Assembly (NCBI RefSeq): GCF_020907985.1
Contig: NZ_JAJJPA010000055.1
Coordinates: forward strand, 1 to 40,047
Direction of reading: 5' to 3'
Length of the DNA stretch: 40,047 bases
Origin: Kitasatospora humi
Lineage (GTDB): Bacteria; Actinomycetota; Actinomycetes; Streptomycetales; Streptomycetaceae
Below the pieces are notes generated by a model, which saw nothing but the letters and a program-made list of their open reading frames with translations, did not search any database and was not told where the DNA came from. The position numbers and the translations under genes are program-made. This document shows, piece by piece, positions 13,714-21,590 of the stretch (position 1 is the first letter of the stretch; each line of letters opens with the position of its first letter).

Positions 13714-14877
13714 ATGCTGCCCACGACTGGCACGAACCGTCCGTCCCGCAACGCCAAGCGCGCGATCGCCGCCACCGGCCTGCTCGGCCTGGGACTGGCG
13801 CTGCCGTGCATCACCGCCACCACCGCCTCCGCCGCACCGGTCTCGGTCTGGGACAAGGTCGCTGCCTGTGAGAGCAGCGGCAACTGGAGCATCAACACCG
13901 GCAACGGCTTCTACGGCGGCCTCCAGTTCACCTCCTCGACCTGGGCGGCCTACGGTGGCACCCAGTACGCCCCGCAGGCCAACCAGGCCACCAAGGACCA
14001 GCAGATCGCCGTCGCCGAGAAGGTGCTCGCCGACCAGGGCCCCGGCGCCTGGCCGGTCTGCTCGATCCAGGCGGGCCTGACCCAGGGCGGTGCCCCGGCG
14101 CAGGTCAACCCGAACCCCGCCACCCCGGCTCCGGCCGCCCCGGCTCAGCAGCCGGCCCCGGCGCAGCAGACCCCGACCCAGCAGCCGGCCCCGGCCCAGC
14201 CGGCCGCCCCGGCGCAGCGCACCGAGCACCAGAGCTACACCGTGCTGGCCGGCGACTGGCTGTCCACCATCGCCCAGAAGCACAACGTGGACGGCGGCTG
14301 GCAGAAGCTCTACGAGCTCAACAAGTCGGTGCTGACCCAGGGTCCGAACTGGATCTACCCGGGCGAGAAGCTCGACCTGGGCGCGGTCGCCGTGGCCACC
14401 CCCGCCACTCCCGCCAAGAACACTGACGAGTCCTCGGACGCCGCCACCCCGGCCCCGGCGGCGATCCCGGCCCGCACCACCAGCCTGCAGACCGGCTCCA
14501 GCGCCCAGAGCGCCACCGGTGCCCTCGCCGCCGCGGTCAGCTTCGCGGAGTCCAAGGTCGGCCAGGCGTACGTCTGGGGCGGTACCGGCAACGGCGGCTG
14601 GGACTGCTCGGGCCTGACCCAGGCCGCGATGGCCCAGGCCGGCATCTCCATCCCGCGCATCGCCGCCGACCAGGCCGCCGCCTCCACCCGGGTCTCGCTG
14701 GACGACCTGCAGCCCGGCGACCTGCTCTTCTGGTCCAACAACGGCGCCGCCTCCGGCGTCTACCACGTGGGCCTGTACGTGGGCGACGGCAAGTTCGTCG
14801 AGGCCGCCAACCCGAGCTCCGGCGTGAAGTACGAGACCATCGCGAACTACACCCCGAGCTTCGCCGGCCGGGTCTGA
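13714..14877 (+). CDS. Secreted Rpf-LysM-NlpC/P60 cell-wall hydrolase
   Basis: This 387-residue protein begins with a Sec signal peptide (cleavage near ASA-AP, residue 40). Residues 43-118 form a resuscitation-promoting-factor domain with VAACESSGNWSINTGNGFYGG; Glu53 is the lytic transglycosylase catalytic residue. A Pro/Ala/Gln linker (127-168) leads to a LysM domain (about 173-222) that binds peptidoglycan. After a second linker, an NlpC/P60 domain (about 268-387) has Cys298 in WDCSGL and His351 in GVYHVGLYVG, so it should cut peptide stems. The known RpfA has Rpf plus LysM; the added peptidase lets one protein cut both glycan and peptide. Control is by the upstream CRP-type site and c-di-AMP riboswitch. 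Confidence 0.94.
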   Translation: MLPTTGTNRPSRNAKRAIAATGLLGLGLALPCITATTASAAPVSVWDKVAACESSGNWSINTGNGFYGGLQFTSSTWAAYGGTQYAPQANQATKDQQIAVAEKVLADQGPGAWPVCSIQAGLTQGGAPAQVNPNPATPAPAAPAQQPAPAQQTPTQQPAPAQPAAPAQRTEHQSYTVLAGDWLSTIAQKHNVDGGWQKLYELNKSVLTQGPNWIYPGEKLDLGAVAVATPATPAKNTDESSDAATPAPAAIPARTTSLQTGSSAQSATGALAAAVSFAESKVGQAYVWGGTGNGGWDCSGLTQAAMAQAGISIPRIAADQAAASTRVSLDDLQPGDLLFWSNNGAASGVYHVGLYVGDGKFVEAANPSSGVKYETIANYTPSFAGRV

Positions 14878-14922
14878 CCCGCCGCACAGCCGGCGGGCAC
14901 CGACCCGCCGCGCCCCTGATCA

Positions 14923-14960
14923 GCCGAGGGCCGCCTCCCGCACGTGGGGCGGCCCTCGGC
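14923..14960 (+). terminator. Terminator of the wall-hydrolase gene
   Basis: GCCGAGGGCCGCC (14923-14935) pairs perfectly with GGCGGCCCTCGGC (14948-14960) around a 12-nt loop, 46 bp after the stop codon. Confidence 0.75.
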
Positions 14961-15176
14961 CGTTCCGGTCGGGCCCCGGCGGGAGGCGGCACGACCGGGC
15001 GCACCGAGGGCTCCGGCGACTGGTCGTCCGTGGCCACCCGGCGCGCTCCCGGTGCACCGGTGCCGCCCCGGCGGGGCCGACGGCCCGGGCCGGCTGCCCC
15101 ATGAGCGGCGCGGCGGCGCCGAGTCCGGGTGACCGCGTCCGGAGCGCCGGGAGCCGGCGCCTCGGGCTCGCGAACG

Positions 15177-15212
15177 CGGATGCCGCCGACCCCGAAGGGC
15201 CGACGGCATCCG
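15177..15212 (-). terminator. Terminator of the mal operon
   Basis: CGGATGCCG (15177-15185) pairs with CGGCATCCG (15204-15212), and inner CG and CCC/GGG pairs continue to a CGAA tetraloop with two mismatches. It lies 23 bp beyond the malR stop. Confidence 0.7.
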
Positions 15213-15235
15213 CTGAGCGGCTTCCCGATGGTCCG

Positions 15236-16255
15236 TTACCGCGCCCGCGCTCCGGTGGAGCCGCGCATCACCAGCTCCGGCTGGAACATGAACTCGCCCC
15301 GCTGGGTCGACTGCCCGCCGACCTCCTCGAGCAGCGCGTCCACGGCGGCGGTGGCCATCGCCTCCACCGGCTGGCGGATGGTGGTGAGCGGCGGCTCGGT
15401 GAAGGCGATCAGCGGCGAGTCGTCGAAGCCGACCACCGAGATGTCCCCCGGTACGCTCAGCCCGCGCTGCCGCACCGCCCGGATCGCGCCCAGCGCCATC
15501 ATGTCGCTGCCGCAGACGATCGCGGTGCAGCCCCGGTCGAGCAGCGCGCCGGCGGCCGCGTGCCCGCCCTCCACGCTGAACAGGGTGGAGTGCACCAGCT
15601 GCTCGGCGTCCTCGGCGGTGACCCCGAGCACCGACCGCATCGCGGCGGTGAAGCCCTCGATCTTGCGCTGCACCGGCACGAAGCGGCGCTGGCCGACCGC
15701 CAGCCCGATCCGCTCGTGCCCGAGCTCGGCCAGGTGCTGCACCGCCATCCACATCGCGGCCCGGTCGTCCGGCGAGATGAACGGCGCGGCGATCTTCTCG
15801 CTGTAGCCGTTGATCAGCACGAAGGGCACCTGACGGCCCGTCAGTTTGGCGTACCGGTCGTGGTCGGCGGTGGTGTCGGCGTGCAGCCCGGAGACGAAGA
15901 CGATGCCCGCGACCTGGCGGTCCACCAGCATCTCGACCAGTTCGTCCTCGGTGGACCCGCCGGGGGTCTGGGTGCAGAGCACCGGGGTGTAGCCGTGCCG
16001 GCTGAGCACCTGCTCGATCACCTGGGCCAGCGCGGGGAAGATCGGGTTGCTCAGCTCCGGGGTGATCAGCCCGATCAGGCCGGCGCTGCGCTGGCGCAGC
16101 CGGGTCGGCCGCTCGTAGCCGAGCACGTCGAGGGCCGCCAGCACGGTCTGGCGGGTGGTCGCCGAGACGCCCGCCTTGCCGTTGAGGACGCGGCTGACGG
16201 TGGCCTCGCTGACCCCAGCCTGCGCCGCGATGTCAGAGAGTCGCGCCGTAGTCAC
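15236..16255 (-). CDS. malR: LacI-family repressor, MalR-like
   Basis: This 339-residue LacI/GalR regulator has the N-terminal helix-turn-helix RLSDIAAQAGVSEATVSRVLNG (residues 5-26) and a hinge near 45-60. The periplasmic-binding-like sugar domain follows, with the family motif DISVVGFDDSPLIAFTEPPLTTIRQP near the end. The GTG at 16255 fits the usual length to the helix-turn-helix; an upstream ATG at 16279 would add eight residues. It is the last gene behind malEFG and aglA (25-bp gap to aglA), so it should be autoregulated. The sequence and context fit MalR of maltose uptake or AglR of alpha-glucoside uptake; the symbol rests on context. Confidence 0.88.
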   Translation of the reverse strand: MTTARLSDIAAQAGVSEATVSRVLNGKAGVSATTRQTVLAALDVLGYERPTRLRQRSAGLIGLITPELSNPIFPALAQVIEQVLSRHGYTPVLCTQTPGGSTEDELVEMLVDRQVAGIVFVSGLHADTTADHDRYAKLTGRQVPFVLINGYSEKIAAPFISPDDRAAMWMAVQHLAELGHERIGLAVGQRRFVPVQRKIEGFTAAMRSVLGVTAEDAEQLVHSTLFSVEGGHAAAGALLDRGCTAIVCGSDMMALGAIRAVRQRGLSVPGDISVVGFDDSPLIAFTEPPLTTIRQPVEAMATAAVDALLEEVGGQSTQRGEFMFQPELVMRGSTGARAR

Positions 16256-16280
16256 GAGCCCAGAGCCTATTGCAACCATG

Positions 16281-17981
16281 TCACACTGCCCACCAGCTGG
16301 TGCTGTCCGCGGGCAGCACCCCCGGCTGCCGGTCCTCCGCGGAGCTGAGCAGCAGGGTCCCGGCAACCGTCAACTCCACTGGTTGACCGGTGGTGTTGAC
16401 GGCGCAGACGAAGTCGCCCCGCCGGAACATCAGCACCCCGGGCGGGGTGTCCAGCCACTCGACCCGGTCGCCCGCACCCAGCTCCGGCTGCCGTCGCCGG
16501 ATCGCCAGCGCGCTGCGGTAGAGCTCCAGCGTGGAGGCCGGGTCGCCGGTCTGCGCCTCGACGCTCAAGGAGGCCCACTCGGCGGGCTGCGGCAGCCAGC
16601 TGGGGCCGCCGGCCGTCGGCCCGAAGCCGTAGGGCGCGGCGCTGCCGGACCACGGGATCGGCACCCGGCAGCCGTCGCGGAAGCCGTCCTGGCCGCTGGC
16701 CCGGAAGTAGGACGGGTCCTGGCGGACCTCGTCGGGCAGGTCGGTGACGTCCGGCAGGCCGAGCTCCTCGCCCTGGTAGAGGTAGGCGGAGCCGGGCAGC
16801 GCCAGCATCAGCAGGGTGGCGGCCCGGGCCCGGCGCAGACCGAGTTCGCGGTCGCCGGCGGTGCGCAGCTGGGTGCCGCCGGGCGGGTTGCCGAACCGGG
16901 TGGCGTGCCGGGTGACGTCGTGGTTGGAGAGCACCCAGGTGGTGGGCGCGCCGACCGGGCGCATCGCGTCCAGCGAGGCGTCGATCACCTGGCGCAGCGC
17001 GGTGGCGTCCCAGTAGGTCGACAGGTACTGGAAGTTGAACGCCTGGTGCATCTCGTCGGGGCGCACGTAGTTGGCGGTGCGCTCGACGGTGGGGGTCCAG
17101 GCCTCGGCGACCAGGATCCGCTCGCCCGGGTACTCGTCCAGGATCTTCCGCCAGGCGCGGTAGATCTGGTGCACGCCGTCCTGGTCGAAGAACGGCATCA
17201 CGTCGTTGCCGAGCAGCTTCAGCTGGTCGTGGGCGCCGAGGTCGGGCAGGCCGGGGGCCTTGACCAGGCCGTGCGCGACGTCGACCCGGAAGCCGTCGAC
17301 GCCCATGTCCAGCCAGAACCGCAGGATCGAGCGGAACTCGTCGGCGACCGCGGGGCTCTCCCAGTTGAAGTCGGGCTGCTCCGGGGCGAACAGGTGCAGG
17401 TACCACTCCCCCGGGGTGCCGTCCGGGTTCTCGGTGCGGGTCCAGGCCGGGCCGCCGAAGATGGACTCCCAGTCGTTGGGCGGCAGTTCGCCGGCCGTGC
17501 CGCGGCCGGCCCGGAAGTGGTAGCGGTCCCGCAGCGGGGAGCCGGGCCCCTCGCGCAGCGCGCGCTGGAACCACTCGTGCTGGTTGGAGGAGTGGTTGGG
17601 GACCAGGTCCACGATGATCCGCAGGCCCAGCGCGTGGGCGTCGCGGATCAGCGCGTCGGCGTCCAGCAGGGTGCCGAACATCGGGTCCACCGCGCGGTAG
17701 TCGGCCACGTCGTAGCCGGCGTCGGCCTGCGGCGAGGCGTAGAACGGGGAGAGCCAGACCGCGTCCACTCCGAGGTCGCGCAGGTGGGGCAGCCGGCTGC
17801 GGATGCCGGGCAGGTCCCCCATGCCGTCGCCGTTGGCGTCGGCGAAACTGCGCGGGTACACCTGGTAGATGACCGCGTCCCGCCACCAGCCTCTGGGCTC
17901 GCCGGCCGCCGGGGTGTCGGCGGTGGCGAGGGCGGGCCGGGAGGTGTCGGCCGCGCTTCGGGTCGAGGAAGCCTGGGTCAT
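16281..17981 (-). CDS. aglA: Alpha-glucosidase, GH13 family
   Basis: This 566-residue GH13 enzyme hydrolyses alpha-glucosidic bonds of maltose or similar sugars by a retaining mechanism. The family regions are DLVPNHSS (125-132), GFRVDVAHG with nucleophile Asp234, VAEAW with acid/base Glu293, and SNHD with Asp355 as the third acid. The opening WWRDAVIYQVYPRSFAD is typical of oligo-1,6/alpha-glucosidases. No signal peptide is present, so it acts inside the cell on imported sugar. AAGGGA precedes the ATG at 17981. It lies between malG and malR on the minus strand. Confidence 0.93.
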   Translation of the reverse strand: MTQASSTRSAADTSRPALATADTPAAGEPRGWWRDAVIYQVYPRSFADANGDGMGDLPGIRSRLPHLRDLGVDAVWLSPFYASPQADAGYDVADYRAVDPMFGTLLDADALIRDAHALGLRIIVDLVPNHSSNQHEWFQRALREGPGSPLRDRYHFRAGRGTAGELPPNDWESIFGGPAWTRTENPDGTPGEWYLHLFAPEQPDFNWESPAVADEFRSILRFWLDMGVDGFRVDVAHGLVKAPGLPDLGAHDQLKLLGNDVMPFFDQDGVHQIYRAWRKILDEYPGERILVAEAWTPTVERTANYVRPDEMHQAFNFQYLSTYWDATALRQVIDASLDAMRPVGAPTTWVLSNHDVTRHATRFGNPPGGTQLRTAGDRELGLRRARAATLLMLALPGSAYLYQGEELGLPDVTDLPDEVRQDPSYFRASGQDGFRDGCRVPIPWSGSAAPYGFGPTAGGPSWLPQPAEWASLSVEAQTGDPASTLELYRSALAIRRRQPELGAGDRVEWLDTPPGVLMFRRGDFVCAVNTTGQPVELTVAGTLLLSSAEDRQPGVLPADSTSWWAV

Positions 17982-18023
17982 GGAGAGCAGATCCCTTGGG
18001 GACGTAGAGGTGCTGGGCGGTGG

Positions 18024-18893
18024 CTACTTGACGGAGCCGGCGGTCTGACCGGCCACCAGGTGGCGCTGGACCAGGAGGAAGACGATGGCCGCGGGGATCG
18101 CGATCAGGACCGAAGCCGTGGACATCATCGACCAGTTCTCGCTGTACTGGTTGACGAAGGTCTGCATGCCGGCCGAGAGGGTCATCTTGTCCGTTCCGGT
18201 CATGAACTGGGTGGCGTAGGCCACTTCGCCCCAGGCGGTGATGAAGTTGTAGAACGCGGTGACCGCCAGGCCCGGTCGGGCCAGCGGCAGGATCAGCCGC
18301 CAGAAGGTGCCGAAGGGGTTGAGGCCGTCGATCCGGCCGGCTTCGTCGATCTCGGTGGGGATCGTGTCGAAGTAGCCCTTCATGGTCCAGGCGCTGAACG
18401 GCACCGCGATCGTCAGGTAGGTGAGGATCAGGCCGATCGGCTGGTTGAGCAACTGCAGCTTGGCCAGCAGCTGGTAGAGCGGCACGATCAGGATCGCCAC
18501 CGGGAACATCTGGGTGATCAGCAGGGTCCACATCACCGGCCGCATGCCGGGGAACCGGAACCGGCTGACCGCGTAGCCGGTGGTGGCGGCGAGGAAGCAG
18601 CCGACCAGCGTGGTGCAGCCGGCGATCAGCACCGAGTTGCCGAACCAGGTGAGGAACTCGGTGTGGCTGAGCAGGTCGCCGTAGGCCGCGAAGGTGGGGT
18701 GGTCGACGAACTTCGAACTGGTCTCGTGCCCGGCCGGCTTGAGCGAGGTGAGGAAGATCCACAGCACCGGGAAGGCCGAGACCACCGAGGCCGCGATCAG
18801 GCCGGCGTGCAGCGCGACCGAGGCTCCCGGGGAGCGCTTCCTGCCCTGGACCGCGTCCTTCCGGGCCGTGTCGTTCTGGGCCACGGTCACCAC
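18024..18893 (-). CDS. malG: Maltose-type ABC permease MalG
   Basis: This 289-residue inner-membrane permease of the binding-protein-dependent class has about six membrane segments. Its EAA loop is DEAGRIDGLNPFGTFWRLILPLARPG, which contacts the ATPase. The start is GTG at 18893, giving a 7-nt overlap with the end of malF. It pairs with MalF to form the sugar channel. No ATPase gene is in the cluster; streptomycete sugar importers of this kind share the multi-sugar ATPase MsiK, encoded elsewhere. Confidence 0.93.
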   Translation of the reverse strand: MVTVAQNDTARKDAVQGRKRSPGASVALHAGLIAASVVSAFPVLWIFLTSLKPAGHETSSKFVDHPTFAAYGDLLSHTEFLTWFGNSVLIAGCTTLVGCFLAATTGYAVSRFRFPGMRPVMWTLLITQMFPVAILIVPLYQLLAKLQLLNQPIGLILTYLTIAVPFSAWTMKGYFDTIPTEIDEAGRIDGLNPFGTFWRLILPLARPGLAVTAFYNFITAWGEVAYATQFMTGTDKMTLSAGMQTFVNQYSENWSMMSTASVLIAIPAAIVFLLVQRHLVAGQTAGSVK

Positions 18894-19924
18894 ACCTCGC
18901 CTTGCTTGCGCAGCGAGCGCCGGTAGAACACGGCGAACACCACGAGGATCAACAGGATGATCACGCCCCAGGCGGAGGACTCACCGAACTGCCGCATGCC
19001 GGTGAAGGCCTCGTTGTAGGCGTAGGTGACCAGCAGCTGGGTGCTGTCGCCCGGCCCGCCGTTGGTGAGCAGGAAGATCACCGGGAACATGTTGAAGGTC
19101 CAGATCGTGCTGAGCAGGATCACGGTACTGCTGACGGGACGCAGGGCCGGCAGCGTGATGTACCAGAACTTCTGCCATGCGGTGGCGCCGTCCATCTCGG
19201 CCGCCTCGTAGAGCTCGGCGGGGATCGACTGCAGACCGCCGAGCACGGCGACCATGACGAACGGGAAGCTCAGCCAGATGTTGACGATGATGACCGAGAC
19301 CTGAGCCATGGTCGGGTCGTTGAGCCAGTCGACCGCCGGCAGCCCCAGCGCCTGCAGGGCGTGGTTCAGGAAGCCGCGGTCGTGGTTCATGATGAACCGC
19401 CAGCTGAACGTGGACACGAAGGCCGGCACCGCCCAGGGCAGGATGAGCAGCGTGCGGTAGAAGGCCCGGAACCGGACCCGGCGGTTCAGCATGATCGCCA
19501 GCGCCAGGCCGATCAGGAACGAGACGCCCACGCAGGCGACCGTCCAGCTGACGGTGAAGCCGAGCCGCGCCCAGAAGGTGCTGTTCGCGCCGAACAGGAT
19601 GTCGGTGTAGTTGCCGAGCCCGACGCTCTTGTAGGTCGCCGGGATGTGCAGGAACTGCCCGATCTGCTTCTCGGTGTTCTGGTCGTTGGCGTTGGTGGTG
19701 GAGAGGTAGATCCCCTCCACCAGCGGATAGCCGACCAGCACCGCGATGACGATGACGACCGGGGCCACCAGCGTCCAGGCGTACCAGTGCTTGCTCAGTG
19801 CCAGGCGCAGTCGCCCGGCCCGGAGGGAGGGGGGACCGGCGGCGCGCCGCGGGCCGCGGGCGGGGGCGTCCCCGCTCGCGGCCGGCGCACCGGGCCGGCC
19901 TGTGGTGGTGTCCACGGCAGCCAT
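18887..19924 (-). CDS. malF: Maltose-type ABC permease MalF
   Basis: This 345-residue permease has a long polar N-terminus (about 45 residues, Ala/Pro/Arg-rich). Its first membrane segment is YAWTLVAPVVIVIAVLVGYP, and a sizeable extracytoplasmic loop (about 70-115) follows. The EAA loop is YEAAEMDGATAWQKFWYITLPALRP. Start ATG at 19924, 14 nt after the malE stop. The large loop after the first helix is expected for the MalF partner that contacts MalE. Confidence 0.93.
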   Translation of the reverse strand: MAAVDTTTGRPGAPAASGDAPARGPRRAAGPPSLRAGRLRLALSKHWYAWTLVAPVVIVIAVLVGYPLVEGIYLSTTNANDQNTEKQIGQFLHIPATYKSVGLGNYTDILFGANSTFWARLGFTVSWTVACVGVSFLIGLALAIMLNRRVRFRAFYRTLLILPWAVPAFVSTFSWRFIMNHDRGFLNHALQALGLPAVDWLNDPTMAQVSVIIVNIWLSFPFVMVAVLGGLQSIPAELYEAAEMDGATAWQKFWYITLPALRPVSSTVILLSTIWTFNMFPVIFLLTNGGPGDSTQLLVTYAYNEAFTGMRQFGESSAWGVIILLILVVFAVFYRRSLRKQGEVW

Positions 19925-19938
19925 GCCCTGAGTCGTCC

Positions 19939-21234
19939 TTACTTCCAGCCGAGGTTCTTGCGGTAGGCGTCGCCCGCGTTCTTGACGGCGGTCTGCGGGC
20001 TCTCCTTGCCGGACAGCATCGCGGTGTACTCGGTCACCAGCGGGGCGAACAGGGTGCCGCCCTCGGGGATCCACGGGCGCTGGTGGGCCTTGTCGATGGC
20101 GTCCTTGAAGAACTTCGCCTCGTCGGTGTCGGCGACCTCCGGCTGGGCCCAGACCGACTTGCGGGTCGGCAGCGCGCCGGTGCCCTGGAAGATCTTGGTC
20201 TGCGCCTCGGGCGAGGACATGTACTGGACGAACACCTCGGAGGCGGCGGTGTTCTTGCTGCCCGCGTAGATCGCGTAGGACTGGCCGCCCTGCGGAGCCG
20301 CCTGCGCGGCGCTGCCGGCCGGGACCACGGCGATGCCGAGGTTGGACTTGTCCGTGAAGGCGCCGCCGCCGCTGTTGATGGTGGCCAGCGACCAGGGGCC
20401 GTTGATCATCATCGCGACGTTGCCGGACTGGAAGTCCGACATCATGTTGGTCCAGCCGTCGGTGACCGAGGTCTTGGCGGCGCCGGAGTCGACCAGGTCC
20501 TTCATCAGGCTGAAGGCCTTGACGCCGGCCGGGTTGTCGATGGTGACGGTCTTGGAGTTGGCGTCCACCAGGTCGCCGCCCTCGCCGTAGAGGAAGGAGA
20601 GGCTCCAGTAGGCGTCGTCACCGCGCAGGTAGAAGCCGGTCTTGCCGAGCTTCTGCTTGATGGCCAGGCTGTCGGCCTTCAGCTCGTCGACGCTCTTGGG
20701 CGGATTGGTGATGCCCGCGTCGGCGAACATCTTCTTGTTGTAGAAGAGCGCCATGGTGTCGGTGACCTGCGGCACGGCGTAGGTCTTGCCGTCGTACTTG
20801 GTGGCGGCGACCGGGTTGGGCAGGTAGTCGTCGGGGTTGACCAGGGCCGAGGTGCCGTCCAGCGGCAGCAGGTAGTGGTCGGCCGCCAGCTCGGGGGTCC
20901 ACGCCACCTCGGAGCGGATCACGTCCGGGGCGTCGGTGCCGGTGGAGAAGGCGTTCTTCACCTTGTTCTGGGCGTCACCGAACGGCACGTTGACGTAGTT
21001 GACCTTGATGTTCGGGTACTTCTTCTCGAAGTCCGCGATCACGGCCTGGTAGGTCGGCGCCTCGGCCTTGGCGTCGGAGGTGTCCCAGTAGGTGACGCTG
21101 CCGCTCACCTTGCCCGGGTCGACCGACGCGCCCGCGGCCGGCGCCGAGCCGCCGCTCGAACCGCTGCTGCCGCAGGCTGCGAGGGTGACGGCCAGGGCCG
21201 CAACGAGAGCGGAGGCCGCGATGCCACGCCGCAT
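19939..21234 (-). CDS. malE: Maltose-type solute-binding lipoprotein MalE
   Basis: This 431-residue extracellular binding protein has a lipoprotein signal with lipobox LAAC, Cys21 being the lipidated residue, then a Gly/Ser linker. The mature part is a family 1 sugar-binding protein, with GKTYAVPQVTDTMALFYNKKMF in the middle and NGPWSLATI later. AGGAG lies 6 nt before the ATG at 21234. It is the first gene of malEFG-aglA-malR, behind a CTTGCAG/CTGCAAG operator. The exact sugar (maltose, maltodextrin or another alpha-glucoside) cannot be read from the sequence. Confidence 0.93.
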   Translation of the reverse strand: MRRGIAASALVAALAVTLAACGSSGSSGGSAPAAGASVDPGKVSGSVTYWDTSDAKAEAPTYQAVIADFEKKYPNIKVNYVNVPFGDAQNKVKNAFSTGTDAPDVIRSEVAWTPELAADHYLLPLDGTSALVNPDDYLPNPVAATKYDGKTYAVPQVTDTMALFYNKKMFADAGITNPPKSVDELKADSLAIKQKLGKTGFYLRGDDAYWSLSFLYGEGGDLVDANSKTVTIDNPAGVKAFSLMKDLVDSGAAKTSVTDGWTNMMSDFQSGNVAMMINGPWSLATINSGGGAFTDKSNLGIAVVPAGSAAQAAPQGGQSYAIYAGSKNTAASEVFVQYMSSPEAQTKIFQGTGALPTRKSVWAQPEVADTDEAKFFKDAIDKAHQRPWIPEGGTLFAPLVTEYTAMLSGKESPQTAVKNAGDAYRKNLGWK

Positions 21235-21377
21235 GAGAGCTCCTAGGTGAAACGGTGGGGGGTGGGTGCCCGAGGTGGGAAGAGGGGGACGATACTGGCC
21301 CCCGCGACGCCGACCGCACAGGTGCCGCCATCGGGCTTGGGCAGGAACGTAACAGCGACGCAAGACGAACTGAAAGC

Positions 21378-21400
21378 TCTTGCAGCAATTTTCTGCAAGA
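21378..21400 (-). promoter_or_regulatory. MalR-type operator
   Basis: TCTTGCAG (21378-21385) and CTGCAAGA (21393-21400) form a perfect inverted repeat with a 7-bp AT-rich spacer. The half-site CTTGCAG resembles known MalR operators of S. coelicolor. It lies about 145 bp before the malE start. Confidence 0.75.
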
Positions 21401-21480
21401 AGCAGGGGATCGTTACATCCGCGTGTCCCAAGGGTTGCCGTCACGCGTCTTGACGAGGGCAGATGCCTGGTCAGGGGTCC

Positions 21481-21510
21481 TTGACACCGCCGGGGCGCTG
21501 GCCATGGGAT
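21481..21510 (+). promoter_or_regulatory. Candidate hmgA promoter
   Basis: TTGACA (21481-21486), an 18-bp spacer and TGGGAT (21505-21510) are close to the streptomycete vegetative consensus. The leader would be about 75 nt. Confidence 0.5.
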
Positions 21511-21590
21511 GGCAGTGGTCCACGCCACCCCACGCGCGGGCCCGCCCTGGCCGGCGCAGTCCAGGGCGTCAGTCGCTCAGGAGGCGCAGC

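Larger units (their letters stand above)
14878..15235. other. Convergent intergenic region
   Basis: This 358-bp region separates the wall hydrolase from the convergent malR gene. It contains one terminator hairpin for each side. The 200 bp between them are GC-rich and show no gene I can support. Confidence 0.6.
21235..21590. other. malE/hmgA divergent intergenic region
   Basis: This 356-bp region holds the malE operator at 21378-21400 and a consensus-like promoter for hmgA at 21481-21510. The malE -10 is not obvious. No coding region is seen. Confidence 0.6.

Noticed and set aside
16155..18926. Long plus-strand open frame of about 920 codons opposite aglA and malG
   Set aside because: It is antisense to well-identified genes. 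Its composition (Gly, Val, Arg, His, Gln) is what antisense reading of high-GC codons gives, and it has no recognisable domain.
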